A DNA stretch of 64,000 bases, taken from Paraspadella gotoi (Eukaryota; Chaetognatha). Positions 1 to 11,816 of this stretch are shown here, piece after piece (the stretch's first letter is position 1; the number at the start of each line of letters is the position of its first letter). The stretch spans positions 8,656,843 through 8,720,842 of the forward strand of contig CM119267.1 in assembly GCA_051294375.1 (NCBI GenBank), given 5' to 3'. A program made the position numbers and the translations under genes. A model generated the notes under the pieces. It was not told the origin of the DNA and made no database searches. It worked only from the letters and a program-made list of their open reading frames with translations.

Positions 1-3000
1 GAGAGAGAGGAGAGGAAGAGAGAGAGAGAGAGAGACGAGAGAGAGAGGAGAGAGAGAGAAAATACAAAGGATGAAGAAAGGTTCGCGTCTGTTGCTTTTA
101 ATATGACGCATTTTATCTTCTTAGTTTTCTCTCTCGGTTTCTCTCTAACAATGCAAAGAAAATACTATACTTACTGTATATCTCGTGTAGACTATAGTTT
201 AAACTGTAAAACCAAAAACTCCCGATCTAAAAAACATTTTTAATTTTCCGATCACATTTGGTTTCCCCGTTCAGCATTCGCCTTCACCTTTCTTCACAAA
301 AACTTTCCCAAAAAATTATCATCCACCTTTGCAAATAGGTCGACTTTTTTGTTAAACGGTCACAAACAGATGGACGCACCTGTTCGAAATTTCCGCAGTC
401 ACGGCGCGTGGGCGGCACCTTGCCATCTCAACGAGAAAGGCTCGCTCTTGAGTGGGCGTGGCCTTCCCGTCATTCTCGCGCTTTTTTAGGTTTTTTTTTT
501 AAAAAAGTTTTGTTTTTGTGTTTTTTTCGGTTGTCGTCGTCGAAGCGGCGCGGGTTCTCTTTCATTATTAATGAATACAATGACTGCGAAAAACAATCGA
601 TGCTCCTCTTTTGTTTTTTTTTTTTTTTTTTTCTCCTCTTATTAATTTTTTTTCAGTTTTTAAATTTTTCAAGAATCTTTTCTTGACTGGCGAAAGTCGG
701 AGAATTCTGGCGGCGATAGAAGATCACGTGACAGGAAAGAAAAAACTAGACACTGGAAACAGAGAGAGAAAAGAGATAAGAGAGAGAGGAGAGGAGATGA
801 GAGAGAGAGACCGAGAGAGAGAGACGAAGAGAGAGAGGAGAGAGAGGACGAGAGAGGAGAGAGAGAGAGGAGCGAAAAAAGTGAATACATTAAAAAGAAA
901 CAAAATCACAAGCATGGACTGAGGTTTTAAAGCGGGACAGAGAAAACAATGTGTGAGCGAGAAGAGAAAAAGAGAGAAAGAGAGAGAGAAGAGAGAGAGA
1001 GAAGGATGAGAGAGAGGAGGAGGAAAGAAGAGAGAGAGAGAGAGAGGAGAGACGTGAGAGAGAGTAGAGAGAGGAGAGACCGAGGAAGAGAGAGAGAGAG
1101 AGGAGAGAAGAGGAGGGTGAATGAGAATGTACGAAGAGAGCGAGAGAGAGAGAGATGGGTTAGGATCTAGAAAAAGAGTTTTTAAGCCTGAGGACGAGAA
1201 ACGCCAGAAGAAAAAGGATGAGGAGGGAAGGAAAGAGACCCGCCGCGTTTCAAACGACGACGACGACGACGACGACGACGCGACCGGGGATCGGATATGG
1301 CGAATTATCGTCTGCGCGGCCCAAAAGTAGAGTAATACAAGAAGGAAGCCTCAACGGAGGAGACGAATCGGAGGAGGAAAGGGAGATTTTTTCTTCTGGA
1401 GACCGAAATAAGGGAGGAAAGGAAAAAGCGAAAGGATGGAAAGAGGGAAGGAAAATTAGAATTAAGGAAAAGGTGGAGAAAGAAAAGAAGAAATGGGGGG
1501 AAAAATGTAATATGGAAGATAAAATTTTGTAAAGTGGAAAATTTAGAGAAAAAAGACAACAGAAAGAAAAGGAGAAGAGAGGAAAAGCAGATGTAGAATG
1601 ATAAAGGAAAAAAAGGGAAAAATTTAAAAAGGAAGAAAGGAAAGGAAAAGAAAGGAAGTCAAAGCAAAAATCAGGAACACTGAGGTGGAAACCAAACGCA
1701 GTCACAAGGGATAGGAATTGTGGTATATACGAAATATAAAGCATATCAAATTAGGAATAAGAAATAATGCCGCAAGAAACGCGTTAAAGGACAAAATAAA
1801 TTTTGTGCAAAGAAAGAAAAGAAAAAATATTCAAAAAAAAGAAGGAAATAAAGTGGGCAAACAAAATCTAGGAAAATAATTGGGAAAACGGCGGGAAAAA
1901 ATTTGAAAAATTGCAAAAGCCCAGGAACACCCTGATTGAGCAATAAACCAAAAGCACAATTTGAAGAAAAACCGAAAAAAAAGTTTTCAAAATGCAAAAA
2001 AAACAAACAAACCAAAAAAAAAAAGAATTCGTCGAACTATAGTGCGTATTTGAAAAATTAAAAGACGAGACGTACAGTGAGGAAAACAAACCTTTGGTGA
2101 AAAATGGGGAGTGAGTAAAAAGTTCGGAACAACAAATGAATTTGAAAATGGGAACGAGGATATGAAAAGGAGGAAAAAAGAGGAGGAGGCCGCTGTAAGA
2201 AAATCGTGATGAGCGAAAAATCACGAGGGAACTGTCGGGACTGAAGAAGAGAAAAGAGTGAAAGAATTAAAAGTCTGACTAAGTGAAGGGACTGGATAAA
2301 AAGGGAAAGATAATTAACAATTTATTTAGAATCTAGAACTTGGGAAGTGGAAGTCAATGTATATTGGCCAAAAGCAATAATTCGGGGCTGTATTGTGATG
2401 GTAAAGTTAAGAATACGTAAAAGCTGGAAAATTTAGTAAAATGAAAAGCTTGTTAAAAATTGATTCAACGATGTTAGTATTTAGGTTATAAAAAATAAAT
2501 AGAAACAATGAACATGAAAGGATTAAATAAAAGGCAAAGCCAAAGAGGAACGAGGATTTTTGAATGATTATAAGTGTGATAACGGATAAGGAAAAAAATA
2601 TTCACTAACAAAAAAAAACAGAGGAAAACAGGGAATTAGGCGACTTGGTGATAATGGAAACAAGATGAAAACAGGAATGAAAACTAGGATATAAAGAAAA
2701 ACAAGGCGACAAGGGGAAAAACAGGAAGAGCACAAGGGAAGATGCCGATAAGCGAAGACTCGGAAAGGATATCGTTTCGGAATCCCAAAGTTTAATTTGA
2801 AATTTTAGACGAGCAGCAAGAAGCAGGGAGGCATGGAGCTATGGAGGCATGAGGAAGGAACGTCTGAAGATAATCATTTCGTTGGGATAGGCGTCGATCA
2901 ACGATGCTTCTGTTTGTAACTAAGCGACTTTGAGAGACAGAAAATAAATGATTATCAAAAAACTGATAAAAAAAAGACAAAAGACAAAAGACAAGCGATT

Positions 3001-5440
3001 ACAGAGAATGTAAATTATATTTTACACTACATTATAAACTACGTACAAATTTAAGGAAGAAAACCAAATAGACTTAAATTTATGCGAAAGTTTACCGATA
3101 TTTTTTAACATAACTTCAAATATTTTAGTCTTTATTCCGAAAAATGGCGTACGTTTTTGGTTTTTTGGGGGGGGGTTTTTTTATTCTTGGGTTTATTTTT
3201 CTTGTTCCCAATACGGAGTGATGAGCACAAACACACGAATTAATTGGCCAAGGGGTCCAACCTCCCAAAAACCCTTTCCTCTGGAAAAGAGACTGCGTTT
3301 GGAATGGTCGTCCCGGGACGCAAATTTGAAGCCAACCTTTTTTTTTGAGAGGGGGAGAGTACCTCCTCCTCTCACGCACTTCGATGGCCCCCAATTTTTT
3401 ACGCATAACTTCGATCAGCCTTTCCCACGGCGTACTCGGACGTCTTCTTCCTCCTACTCTTCCTCCTCCCACAAGCTCGGCCCAAATTCCTCCACCCGGG
3501 AAACCCAATTTGCCGACTCTCGCTCTTTTTTTTCTTGTTTTTTTTTGGTTGCGAACCAGAAACAACTTCCGGTTACGCTTTTTCCGGGGGGTTTTTTTTT
3601 TTTTTTTTCCCGTTCCTCCAAACGTAAGCTTCAAAATTCCAAAGTAGAAAATCAGCACTAGTGGAGATTCTGAGCTTTGTAATTGATAAGAATATTCTAA
3701 AATCGATATTCGAATTGTACAGAAATTGTAGAGAAATCCCGATGCCAGAAATTGTTTTGTTCCCTTTAACCTTCGAGGAAGAAAAACTTGTAGAATAACT
3801 TATCGGGCATTGGAAATAAGTTCCAGCCCGCCTAGCGCCTTATCACAATATTTTAAAAAATTTTCGAACCATTATTTTAAAAATGTAAACCAATTTTTTC
3901 TCTCTCTCTCCCATTTAAAAATAATTGCCAAATGCCACAAATTAGCCATACGATTTTCTGATTTCAATATTCTACTCACTAATTTGTGGTTCGACACCTT
4001 CAGTCCGTACACTATATAAAAAGAACCAAAGAAAACGAAGGGATGGGAACATTCACTGCCCCCCCTCCCCGCAAATTCAAGGCTTCCCGCCCCCTCTTCT
4101 TCATCCCTCTCCCCCTTCTCCCGCTTTCCAGCCTTATGCTCTACTTGGGGAGATTTTATATTTTATGATTGACCGAGGGAAGGTTACAAGAAAGGATAAA
4201 GAAAAGAGAGGAGAAAAAGTCGAGAAATTCCGAGGATGAAAATTCGCCGCGAGATTGAAATAAATGTTGATTTCCAGCTTGGTGACGAAAGATAATCTGT
4301 ATGTACATTGTACAATCAGGGAAACCAAATTTTTGAGATATTAATGAGAAAAAAAAAGTGTAATTCGATAATTGAAGTGATTAGGAAAGAGGAAAGAAGA
4401 AAAAGCGCAACTCCAGGGTGTTCGCACGTCAACGAATTACAAAATAAGTTCGCGTTCCAGTGCTGCACAATAAGCGTTAATTGGTTCATCAGCTAATTGT
4501 TAAGAATACAACTAAACTTCAGTATTACAGAGTGTATACTGATTACATTGCGTTAAAAGTGACATATTTTCAACGATTGACCGAGTTCTGCTGCGCAATC
4601 AAAAAGTGAGAGATTGGTACAGCGTTTTTTTATCTCGTTTTCGTAATGAAAAACCAAACTCAAGCGAAGAAAGAAAAAAGGGAAATTCAATGAGTGACTA
4701 AAAAGCAATCACGCCTTCGAGAGAAAGAAAGCGATTGCCGTTCGAAGTTGAAAAAAGCCCCCTCTCGAACGAGGCGGGAAAAGAGAAAGGCCATCCGTAA
4801 AAGAATAGCGATCTAAATTGAGTGGACGAAGAGAAAAAAAGCAATCGAATGGCAAGGCGTGTTTTTGGCGGGGCGATTTAGGAAGACCGAAAAGTGAAAC
4901 CATTTGGAAAATGGGGAGGGAAAGCGATCGCGAATCGCTTACGGGTCGGAGATAGGAAAAGGACCTCTCTCCCCCAACCTACGAAAAAAAAAATAGAATA
5001 AACAGGGTGACGTCGTAGGCGAAGTTCCAATTCGCCGACCCGGGAAAACATCGAAGGCGGTAAGGGTAGGCGAAGGGAAGGGGCGCAGGAGTCGCCTATA
5101 AACATCCCGGTCGGCGTTCGATTTCCGAGGGCAATTCACGCGCCAGTCGTTCGTCGCAGTCGGAGTCGCTTCCGTCATTTTTAACTTCTGATCGTGCATG
5201 CTCGATTTGGGGAAAAAAAAAAAAAGATAATCCCAAATGCAACTAACAGCAGATTTGAGGGATTCTGATAAAAGTTTGCACATCACTGAAGCTTTGGCGA
5301 TACTCTCTCTCGTTATCCGCTAATAAGCGAAGCTTAACGTCTCCACTGGTCAGCGCCTCTTAGTATTTAAAAATTAGCACTGAGAAAAATATTCCTTCGC
5401 CCTCCCACTTGATATCCGGGACAGCGACGTCTATTCTCAG

Positions 5441-5567
5441 CGTGGGAGGAATTAATCGCCAAGACGACGAAGACGACGACGAACAGCGGCGGCCCAAGAA
5501 AAACTATGACGAAGGATACGACGGCGAAGGAGAATCATCCCAAGGCGACAAAAATCTATCTTCATGA
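5441..5567 (+). CDS. Putative terminal exon of a plus-strand gene, copy A
   Basis: The acceptor CTATTCTCAG ends at 5440. The exon then reads 41 codons to TGA at 5565-5567. The product is strongly acidic with a basic patch: VGGINRQ, then a D/E run, then QRRPKKNYDEGYDGEGE. It would enter in phase 2, with one base completing a split codon. Copy B has the same exon at 17243-17369. In copy C (27777-27849) the acceptor and first codons persist but indels give an earlier stop. The opposite strand is also partly open here, so the strand is not certain. No family is recognised. It may be the end of the gene whose upstream exon is at 23637-23881 in copy C. Confidence 0.35.
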
Positions 5568-5862
5568 ATGGAAAGTGTATTGAAGTAGACAAAAGGTGGA
5601 AAAGAAAAAAAAAAACACGATACTAAATAAACAGTCGTTTAATCAGAACTCATACAACATCCTTTTTGACCTTATCTAAACCTTCAGATTTTAGGTAAAA
5701 TTTTTTTTTTATTCACAAAATTTAATACTGAAGACTTCCTGCCCGGGACGAGAAACGAACAAGGACGAAAACTTATCCCGTCGTCGTGGATACGAACGAA
5801 GACGGTCACGTCGCCTGACAACGATGACCGAATAGGAGGAAAACAATTCGTGCCGAACTTAC

Positions 5863-8463
5863 AAGATAGTCTTCGGGTCGTTTAACCGAAACGTTCTCCG
5901 CGAAGTCAACCGGAGACGGCGAGGGGTTGCGGAGTGGAGATTCGGTTGAGGGAAGTTGGCGTTTCGGAAAAATTGGGGGAGGGTTTTGTGGGCCGACAAG
6001 AGGGAAGCTGTTTTCGCCAAAAAATTGCAGGAGTTGTAAACAGCCGCGAGGAGAATAAAAAGAGAATTTGTCAGGGATATATTATAAGGATAGAAATCCC
6101 TTACTGGCTTTGAGAAAGTTATAAAAAAGAAATAAATAGCTCGCAAACGTTTTTTTTACTCTGCCTTATTTATTAATTTTCTTCCTTAACCGAAAATGTT
6201 TTGCGGTAATGAGGACAGCGGAGAGCTTGGGTCGCATCAGAGTGGGTTTTAACTCATAACAGTCGAGTATGCTGTCTAGTTATGAGAAAAGCAAAAGGAG
6301 GACTGCTTCAGGTCCTTCCATAATGACGGTGTTGTGAATTAGGGTTTACGTTCAAATTGTGAGATGATCGATCGGGATGGATGGATGGAGAAGGAAGCAA
6401 CGTTCGGGATTATGAGCCCCCGTCCAATTTTGGGCGAAACGTTTGCCTTCTTCTCTCATTTTTTCGTTGAGTCAACAAGGAATGTTTTCTCTGCCCTTCT
6501 TCCGATTCATATTGCTGTTTTGGGTTATGTTTGGCCTTGCCTTTTTCGCCAGGCCTCCCGTGATATTTTTTTCTTATTATTATTTGCAAAAAGTCAGGTT
6601 ATTTTGTTTATCGTATGACATTGGACGACGTTTCTGATAAAGAACAACCAAGTTCGTGGGGTTTCAATATTTTTTAAAGATATATGAATTTGATGTTTTT
6701 CTCTCCCTTCAATCCATTTTTTTCCCTTATTTTCTTCCCCTCACTTTAGAGAATCACACTCTAGAGTTCCAAATCTATAGTTAAATTCAGCTTTGTTTTG
6801 GTTTGTCCCTCCCCCAAATTTTTTGGGTTAGATTTGTTCGTGTTACTATTTCAAATCTTTTTTTTTTCGCTTCCCTATTCGTTTTAATTTGTTTATCATT
6901 CCACCCCCCATTTTTTTTTCATCACTAGTCTCTACCTCTCTCTCCTTCCCTCCACAACTACTCACCTCTGTGGTTCCTCCCTTTTCCTCCCTTTCTCTCC
7001 ATCCGTCTTCTCCACGCTGTTTTTCGTGGATCGAATCGTCTCTTTCTTCTGTCTTTCCTTTTTTTCGTGAATTCTGAGCTGAGGGAAGAAAAAGAGCAGA
7101 AAAGGGGCAGAGAACAAAATAAGATGTTGTTTGTCAGTTTCTAAATTGTTTGAGAACGCGCGGCCGTTTTATTTTAACATTCCGTAAATTTTTAGCCGTA
7201 GGCTGAAAGTTGAAAACTTACAGTCACCTAAATGTGATCATTTACTCTTTTTTTTTAACTTTTCTTGCCTTGAATCAAATACATAAATAAAATTTTATAA
7301 ATTAAAATAGTTCTGAATTTAGTAATTAACCTTGCATATTAAAATGTTTTTATTTTCTTAACCAAAAAAAACCCCCATTTAAAACCTTTTCTCTTGTTTT
7401 TTCGTTGCAATCATGGCCCAGCTTGGCGCGCTCTCGGGGGTCAATTTCGTCTCTGCCTTTGTTTCTTCTCTTGGCTCGTCGATCGCGTTTTTTCGATTCA
7501 GAATCCTAACCGTAAAAAACAAAACCTTAAGTTTAAATACTTTAAAAATTTTCTGGTTTTGCTTTCTTATAAATAAATAACCTTCTTGGTTTTGTTGTTA
7601 GATTTTGGCTCTCTTTTTAATTTCTCTTCGGTGCCCTTTTGGAGATTACGTGTCCCGATCGTTCATTGATTTCCGCGATCACCTTTTCGCGAATTTAAAA
7701 AATTTTCGAGATTATTCAACCCTATATTTTAACTAAAATTGTCGAGTGTTTAAAATTAATTAATATAACGCTCATCTATTTCTGCAGCGACTTTGCGCCG
7801 ATTGGGGTCGGTACAAAGGAAGTTCTTTATCCGCCGCTCCTCGTCCTCTCGTCGTCGTCGTCGTCGTCGTCGTTCGTCATCTCGGACTCCGCGTCGTCTG
7901 GAATAGGCCAAGAAAAAAAAATTATTTATTTAGTATAATATATACTATTTTGTCTGGGTGCGAAAATTTTTGAGAGTCTTACCGTCATCCTTGATCCGAA
8001 GCGGCGCCAATTTTCCCAGTGTGGCGCATCGAGATTTGCGCCGCGGTTGTATGAAGTAACGCGTTGACGGCGCCGCAAGATGCAAGTCTGAGAATTTCAA
8101 TTTCGAACAGCTCTAACAGACAGACAAACCAGAATAGAGAAAATGACATTTTTTTTATCATAGAATGCCTTACCAAAAAAATCAGATTTTTAAGTATTAT
8201 CACCATTACATCACCAGGAGAAAATCTAGTTCCTCACGGGATAATCTTTGGTATCGAAGTTCGGATTTGCGGAGTCGCGAAGTCGCATTCGAAGGGAGAG
8301 CTCGTTGGAACTTCTCTCGCGCTAAAACATGTAAATCATTACATACTAAAAATACCAAAAATATTATGATATATTTTTAAATGAATTTTTTTTTTTCTCA
8401 CTTAAAATCTTTTTTTTTTTAAGGAATTAACCGTTGTTCTTTTTCCTGTTCGCAAAATTCCAT
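5863..8463 (-). CDS. Unrecognised multi-exon gene, copy A, frame broken by indels
   Basis: Exon 1 is 8463-8432: ATG then MEFCEQEKEQ, 32 nt, ending in phase 2 before GTTAAT. Exon 2 is 8321-8238: TTTTAG acceptor, 84 nt, reading AREVPTSSPFECDFATP, ending before GTGAGG. Exon 3 is 8087-7983: CTCAG acceptor, starts LASCGAVN, ends before GTAAGA. In this copy exon 3 is 105 nt and hits an in-frame TGA, whereas copy C has 104 nt and stays open. The acidic exon near 7900-7770 is also shifted. A later exon at 6007-5863 is intact here: 48 codons, Pro/Ser-rich (FPLVGPQNPPPIFPKRQ to KRPEDYL), with a perfect GTAAGT donor. The product looks like a soluble, low-complexity, probably nuclear or cytoplasmic protein. 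No family is recognised. The breaks look like sequencing errors rather than decay, because splice sites and phases are kept. Confidence 0.5.
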
Positions 8464-9396
8464 CGCAAAAACTATTGCATTGCGCCGCCTCGCGAAATTG
8501 AAGTCACACAAAAACAAGATGACAAATAATTTGCCAATGAATTATATTTACCCTCATGACAGAAACTACCTACCAATGCAAATAATATTTGTTTTAACCT
8601 GTCAATCACGACCCATGCAAAACATATATAAAACGTTACTTATTTTGATTTTTGTGTGCTATCATTTTAGTACTTATACATTTTAGCATGAGCAATAGAA
8701 ACAGCAAATAAAAATAATAAAATTAATACATAATTAATAAATTACAATAAAGTAAAAAACGAAAAAACACATAAAAAATCATAAACATAAATAAATTTAT
8801 GTAATAAAATATAGAATTAAATTATATAACATTTACGCAGTGGCCATATTTATTACTATACTATCCAATAAATGTTAAAATTTCAAACAGTTTTTTCTAA
8901 GATTTTTTGCAGGATTGGTTCGTCATAAAAGTAGAATAAAACGACACAATATAACTCTTTTTAAAAATTCTTCATTAAGTGGTGTCAAAAATTAAAAAAG
9001 CTATATTTTAAGCTGAAATTAACTTTTATATGTCAATTAGTTAATTAAATTTTTAACCCCCTTAATGAAAGAAATTTCAAAAATGATTTATATTTTTCTT
9101 CTATCAACTTTTGACTGGGAATTCAAATCGCAATCAAATTAAGAAAAGTATGTTAAAAATTTTTCAATTTTTAGGATAGTACGTAAATAAATATAGCCTA
9201 CGGCGGAAAATTGAAGAACATAAAATAAATTTTCTTTACAAAATAAATATTTACTACTCTGATGTTGTTCATTAATTGCATTTATAATTCACTGACGCCT
9301 AAATTAGCAACCGTGAAAAAATCGACCAGGTGAATGTTTTTAGACGTGGGTATATTATTTATATGAAATGATTGCCAATACTATCTCTCTCTTTTT

Positions 9397-9421
9397 NNNN
9401 NNNNNNNNNNNNNNNNNNNNN
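9397..9421. other. 25-N assembly gap
   Basis: A run of 25 N follows a CT tract and ends copy A. A fixed 25-base gap is a placeholder rather than a measured distance. Confidence 0.99.
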
Positions 9422-9593
9422 CTTTTTTTCCTTTTTGCCCTCTCTCCTCTATCTTTATCTCCTTTCCTTTTTTTGCCCTGGGATTTCTCTCTCTTTCTTT
9501 ATATTTATGTAGGGCCTCTGTTGCCAATATTTTTTTTGTGTGGTAGAGCGGCGCAGAGAGAGCGAAGAAAGGATAAGAAAGAGGTAGAGAGAG

Positions 9594-9628
<35 letters not shown>

Positions 9629-9653
9629 NNNNNNNNNNNNNNNNNNNNNNNNN
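9629..9653. other. 25-N assembly gap
   Basis: A run of 25 N directly follows a GA tract, again a placeholder gap at a microsatellite. Confidence 0.99.
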
Positions 9654-10062
9654 TATTATGCGGGGCATCCCAGTACTTTTACTATTATCGTTTTGGGGAC
9701 TTTTGTTGTAGAGTGGTTTCGTTGTTATCGAGCAAACTGGTAATAGTCGGATTACGAGTTAGTTACAGGTTTACAAGTTCAAGTTTACAAGGTTGCGCAA
9801 ACACTACCGTTTAAAGCATTAATTCTTTATCCTGCAACATAAACAAATCATCACAACTTTCAGAAAAAAATTGTCAAAAATCGCAAGTCAAAAAACTCGG
9901 GGCTCAACGAGGGAGCGAGGGCGCCCCGAGCGGAAGCCAATAACTGGCTTTGGGCGAGAAAGGCGTGGCCACTGGCCAAGAGAGTGAGGGGAATGTCCGC
10001 ACTATTTTTCGAAGGTGCCGTATTTCTGTTCCTAAGACCTGAATTGAATTTTTATTTAAATA

Positions 10063-10205
10063 TTTAACCCTAATCTTTCACTAAATATTTAAATTTAAGC
10101 CAATCTTTAATCCTAACTGCTAATATTTATTCCTCACTTGATTTTTAATCACTAACCAAAATCCCTAACCTTATCCCTTAACCCTAAACCTTAATCCATA
10201 ACCTG
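10063..10205 (+). repeat. Degenerate telomere-like CCCTAA block
   Basis: Within 140 bases the motifs AACCCTAA, ATCCTAAC, ATCCCTAACC, CCCTTAACCC and CCTAAACC recur with variable spacing. This resembles a decayed interstitial (CCCTAA)n array, the usual animal telomere repeat read on the C-rich strand. It is not a clean array, so chance or another simple repeat remains possible. Confidence 0.4.
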
Positions 10206-10964
10206 GACCTTTAAGTGATCTTTGACCTAATCTGAATTTAAGATGAAATGGGGGCGTTTTGGGAAAATATGGCCGGAATGTCTCTGGCCCAAGTTGGCCA
10301 TCCCAGTCTCGTTGAGCGTTCATCCACCCTTTTGGTTTATTTATTCGACCTCCTATGGTTCGAACCTCTTCCGCTCCGGACTCCTGACCCGTTCGGGCGT
10401 CGTCCGTGCGGCGGGGGAGGGGTGGCCGGGGGGGGCGTGGAAAGGGGTTTAGAAATTACGAGTGGTTTTTTTTTCTTATGGTTTTTTTTTTTTCTCGTGA
10501 AGCTTATAGAAGGGGAAAAAAAAAATTCAGAATTCGTTTAGGGTCGAGGAATCTTTTCATGAGCTCTAGTTTTCTGCTCGCCGTCGGTCGTGTCTTGTCT
10601 TGGTTTTTTGTTGTTGTAGGAAGATTTGGGGATTATGAGAACAATAACGAGAACGACAAGACATTATCAATGGAAACCAATTTATTGATGTCAAATATTT
10701 ATCGGCCCGGTAAAGGTTGCGCAAGATACAACCCGATGTATAAAAAAATTTATGAAAAAAATTATTGCCACCTATGAACAACTGGTCAAATTGATAAAGA
10801 AAGAGTTTTAAACGAAAATGGAGAAAAACCAAATTTTACTTTGGGCGACGAAAAAAAAAGGCCAAGATTTTTTAATGTACGATTACTCCAATAAATTAGT
10901 ACACCGCCCGACCGGAAATCCGGGGCTGATTTTTCCGAGAAATTTACCTTTCGTCGCCCATTTT

Positions 10965-11000
<36 letters not shown>

Positions 11001-11778
11001 CAGAGAGAGAGATGACGATGAGAGAGAGAGAGAGAGAGATGAGAGAGAGATTGATAGAACTTTCGGCCCCGAGTCCGTTCCTGATTACTTTGCATAAAAA
11101 CGTTCGCTTAATTGTGATTTTCTCCTTGGGTTGAGAAAAAAGGCAGAGAGAAAAATAATATTTCTTCTCCGTCAACTACTTTTATTTTATTTTCTCTCAA
11201 AGGAATTGTTTTCAACCTTTTTTTTCCGCGGCGTGTAGTGAGTCTTGGAAAGCTATTTTTGAAAAATTCTGTTTTTTTTAGATTTTCATCGGTAAATTTT
11301 TGCCTACTTTCCAATAGAGTATAGAGCTATTATTCATTTTAACTCTTTTTTTTCTCTTTCGTTATTTTTTGTCCTTTGTCTTTTAAATTTTTTTTTTTCT
11401 CGGGAGGTTTCTTATTCTTCAAAGGGAAAGAAAATGAAAGAAAGGAGGAAACCGCGCTTAAAGGATAAAACACTATTGCCTTCGAAGGAAAACTGGTTTT
11501 TAAAAAGAAAATATCATACAGAAATTAAAAATACTCGGGCGAAACTTGCATTGTTGTTACCATATCTTCGATCAAAGGCGGTACAAGATTACCGCCATAT
11601 TTTTATTTTTATTCGAAAGAATTAAAAAAAAAATTATAAATTGCCCCCAAATTTTGCGCCATTTAAAGGGAGAAAGAACAAGGGAAAAGGGAGGGAAAAC
11701 TAGTTAATATTTATGCAGAGCCGAGAGGAGTAAGAGGGGAGAGAGACCGAGAGAGAGGGAAGAGAGAAGAGAGAGAGA

Positions 11779-11816
<38 letters not shown>

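Larger units (their letters stand above)
1..9396. repeat. Copy A of a 10.7-kb triplicated unit (left edge outside window)
   Basis: This stretch recurs at 11803-21198 with a constant offset of 11802 bp. Every stretch I compared, including homopolymers, was the same, and so were all open frames. A third version (copy C, 21224 to about 31706) is clearly related but differs by frequent one-base indels. The right end runs into a CT tract and a 25-N gap. Neither strand holds a long reading frame, but exon-like segments with splice sites are present and listed separately. The rest is AT-rich, with GA tracts at 1-60, 760-870 and 960-1155 and CGA/CGT triplet runs near 1255-1281 and 7846-7872. Inference: the perfect identity points to one sequence placed twice by the assembler rather than to an old duplication. 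Confidence 0.93.
9422..10480. other. Spacer between copies A and B, no gene seen
   Basis: About 1 kb present once only; copy C lacks it. It contains a CT-rich left edge, a GA tract at about 9587-9628, a second 25-N gap (9629-9653), a GC-richer piece at 9895-9995, a block of degenerate telomere-like motifs (10063-10205) and a G-rich segment at 10405-10445. No splice-supported exon was found. Confidence 0.7.

Noticed and set aside
3125-3661. Opposed open frames of 147-177 codons in the repeated unit
   Set aside because: Both strands are open in the same GC-richer patch, the frames do not survive in copy C, and no splice pair was found. An exon may be hidden here, but strand and frame cannot be chosen.
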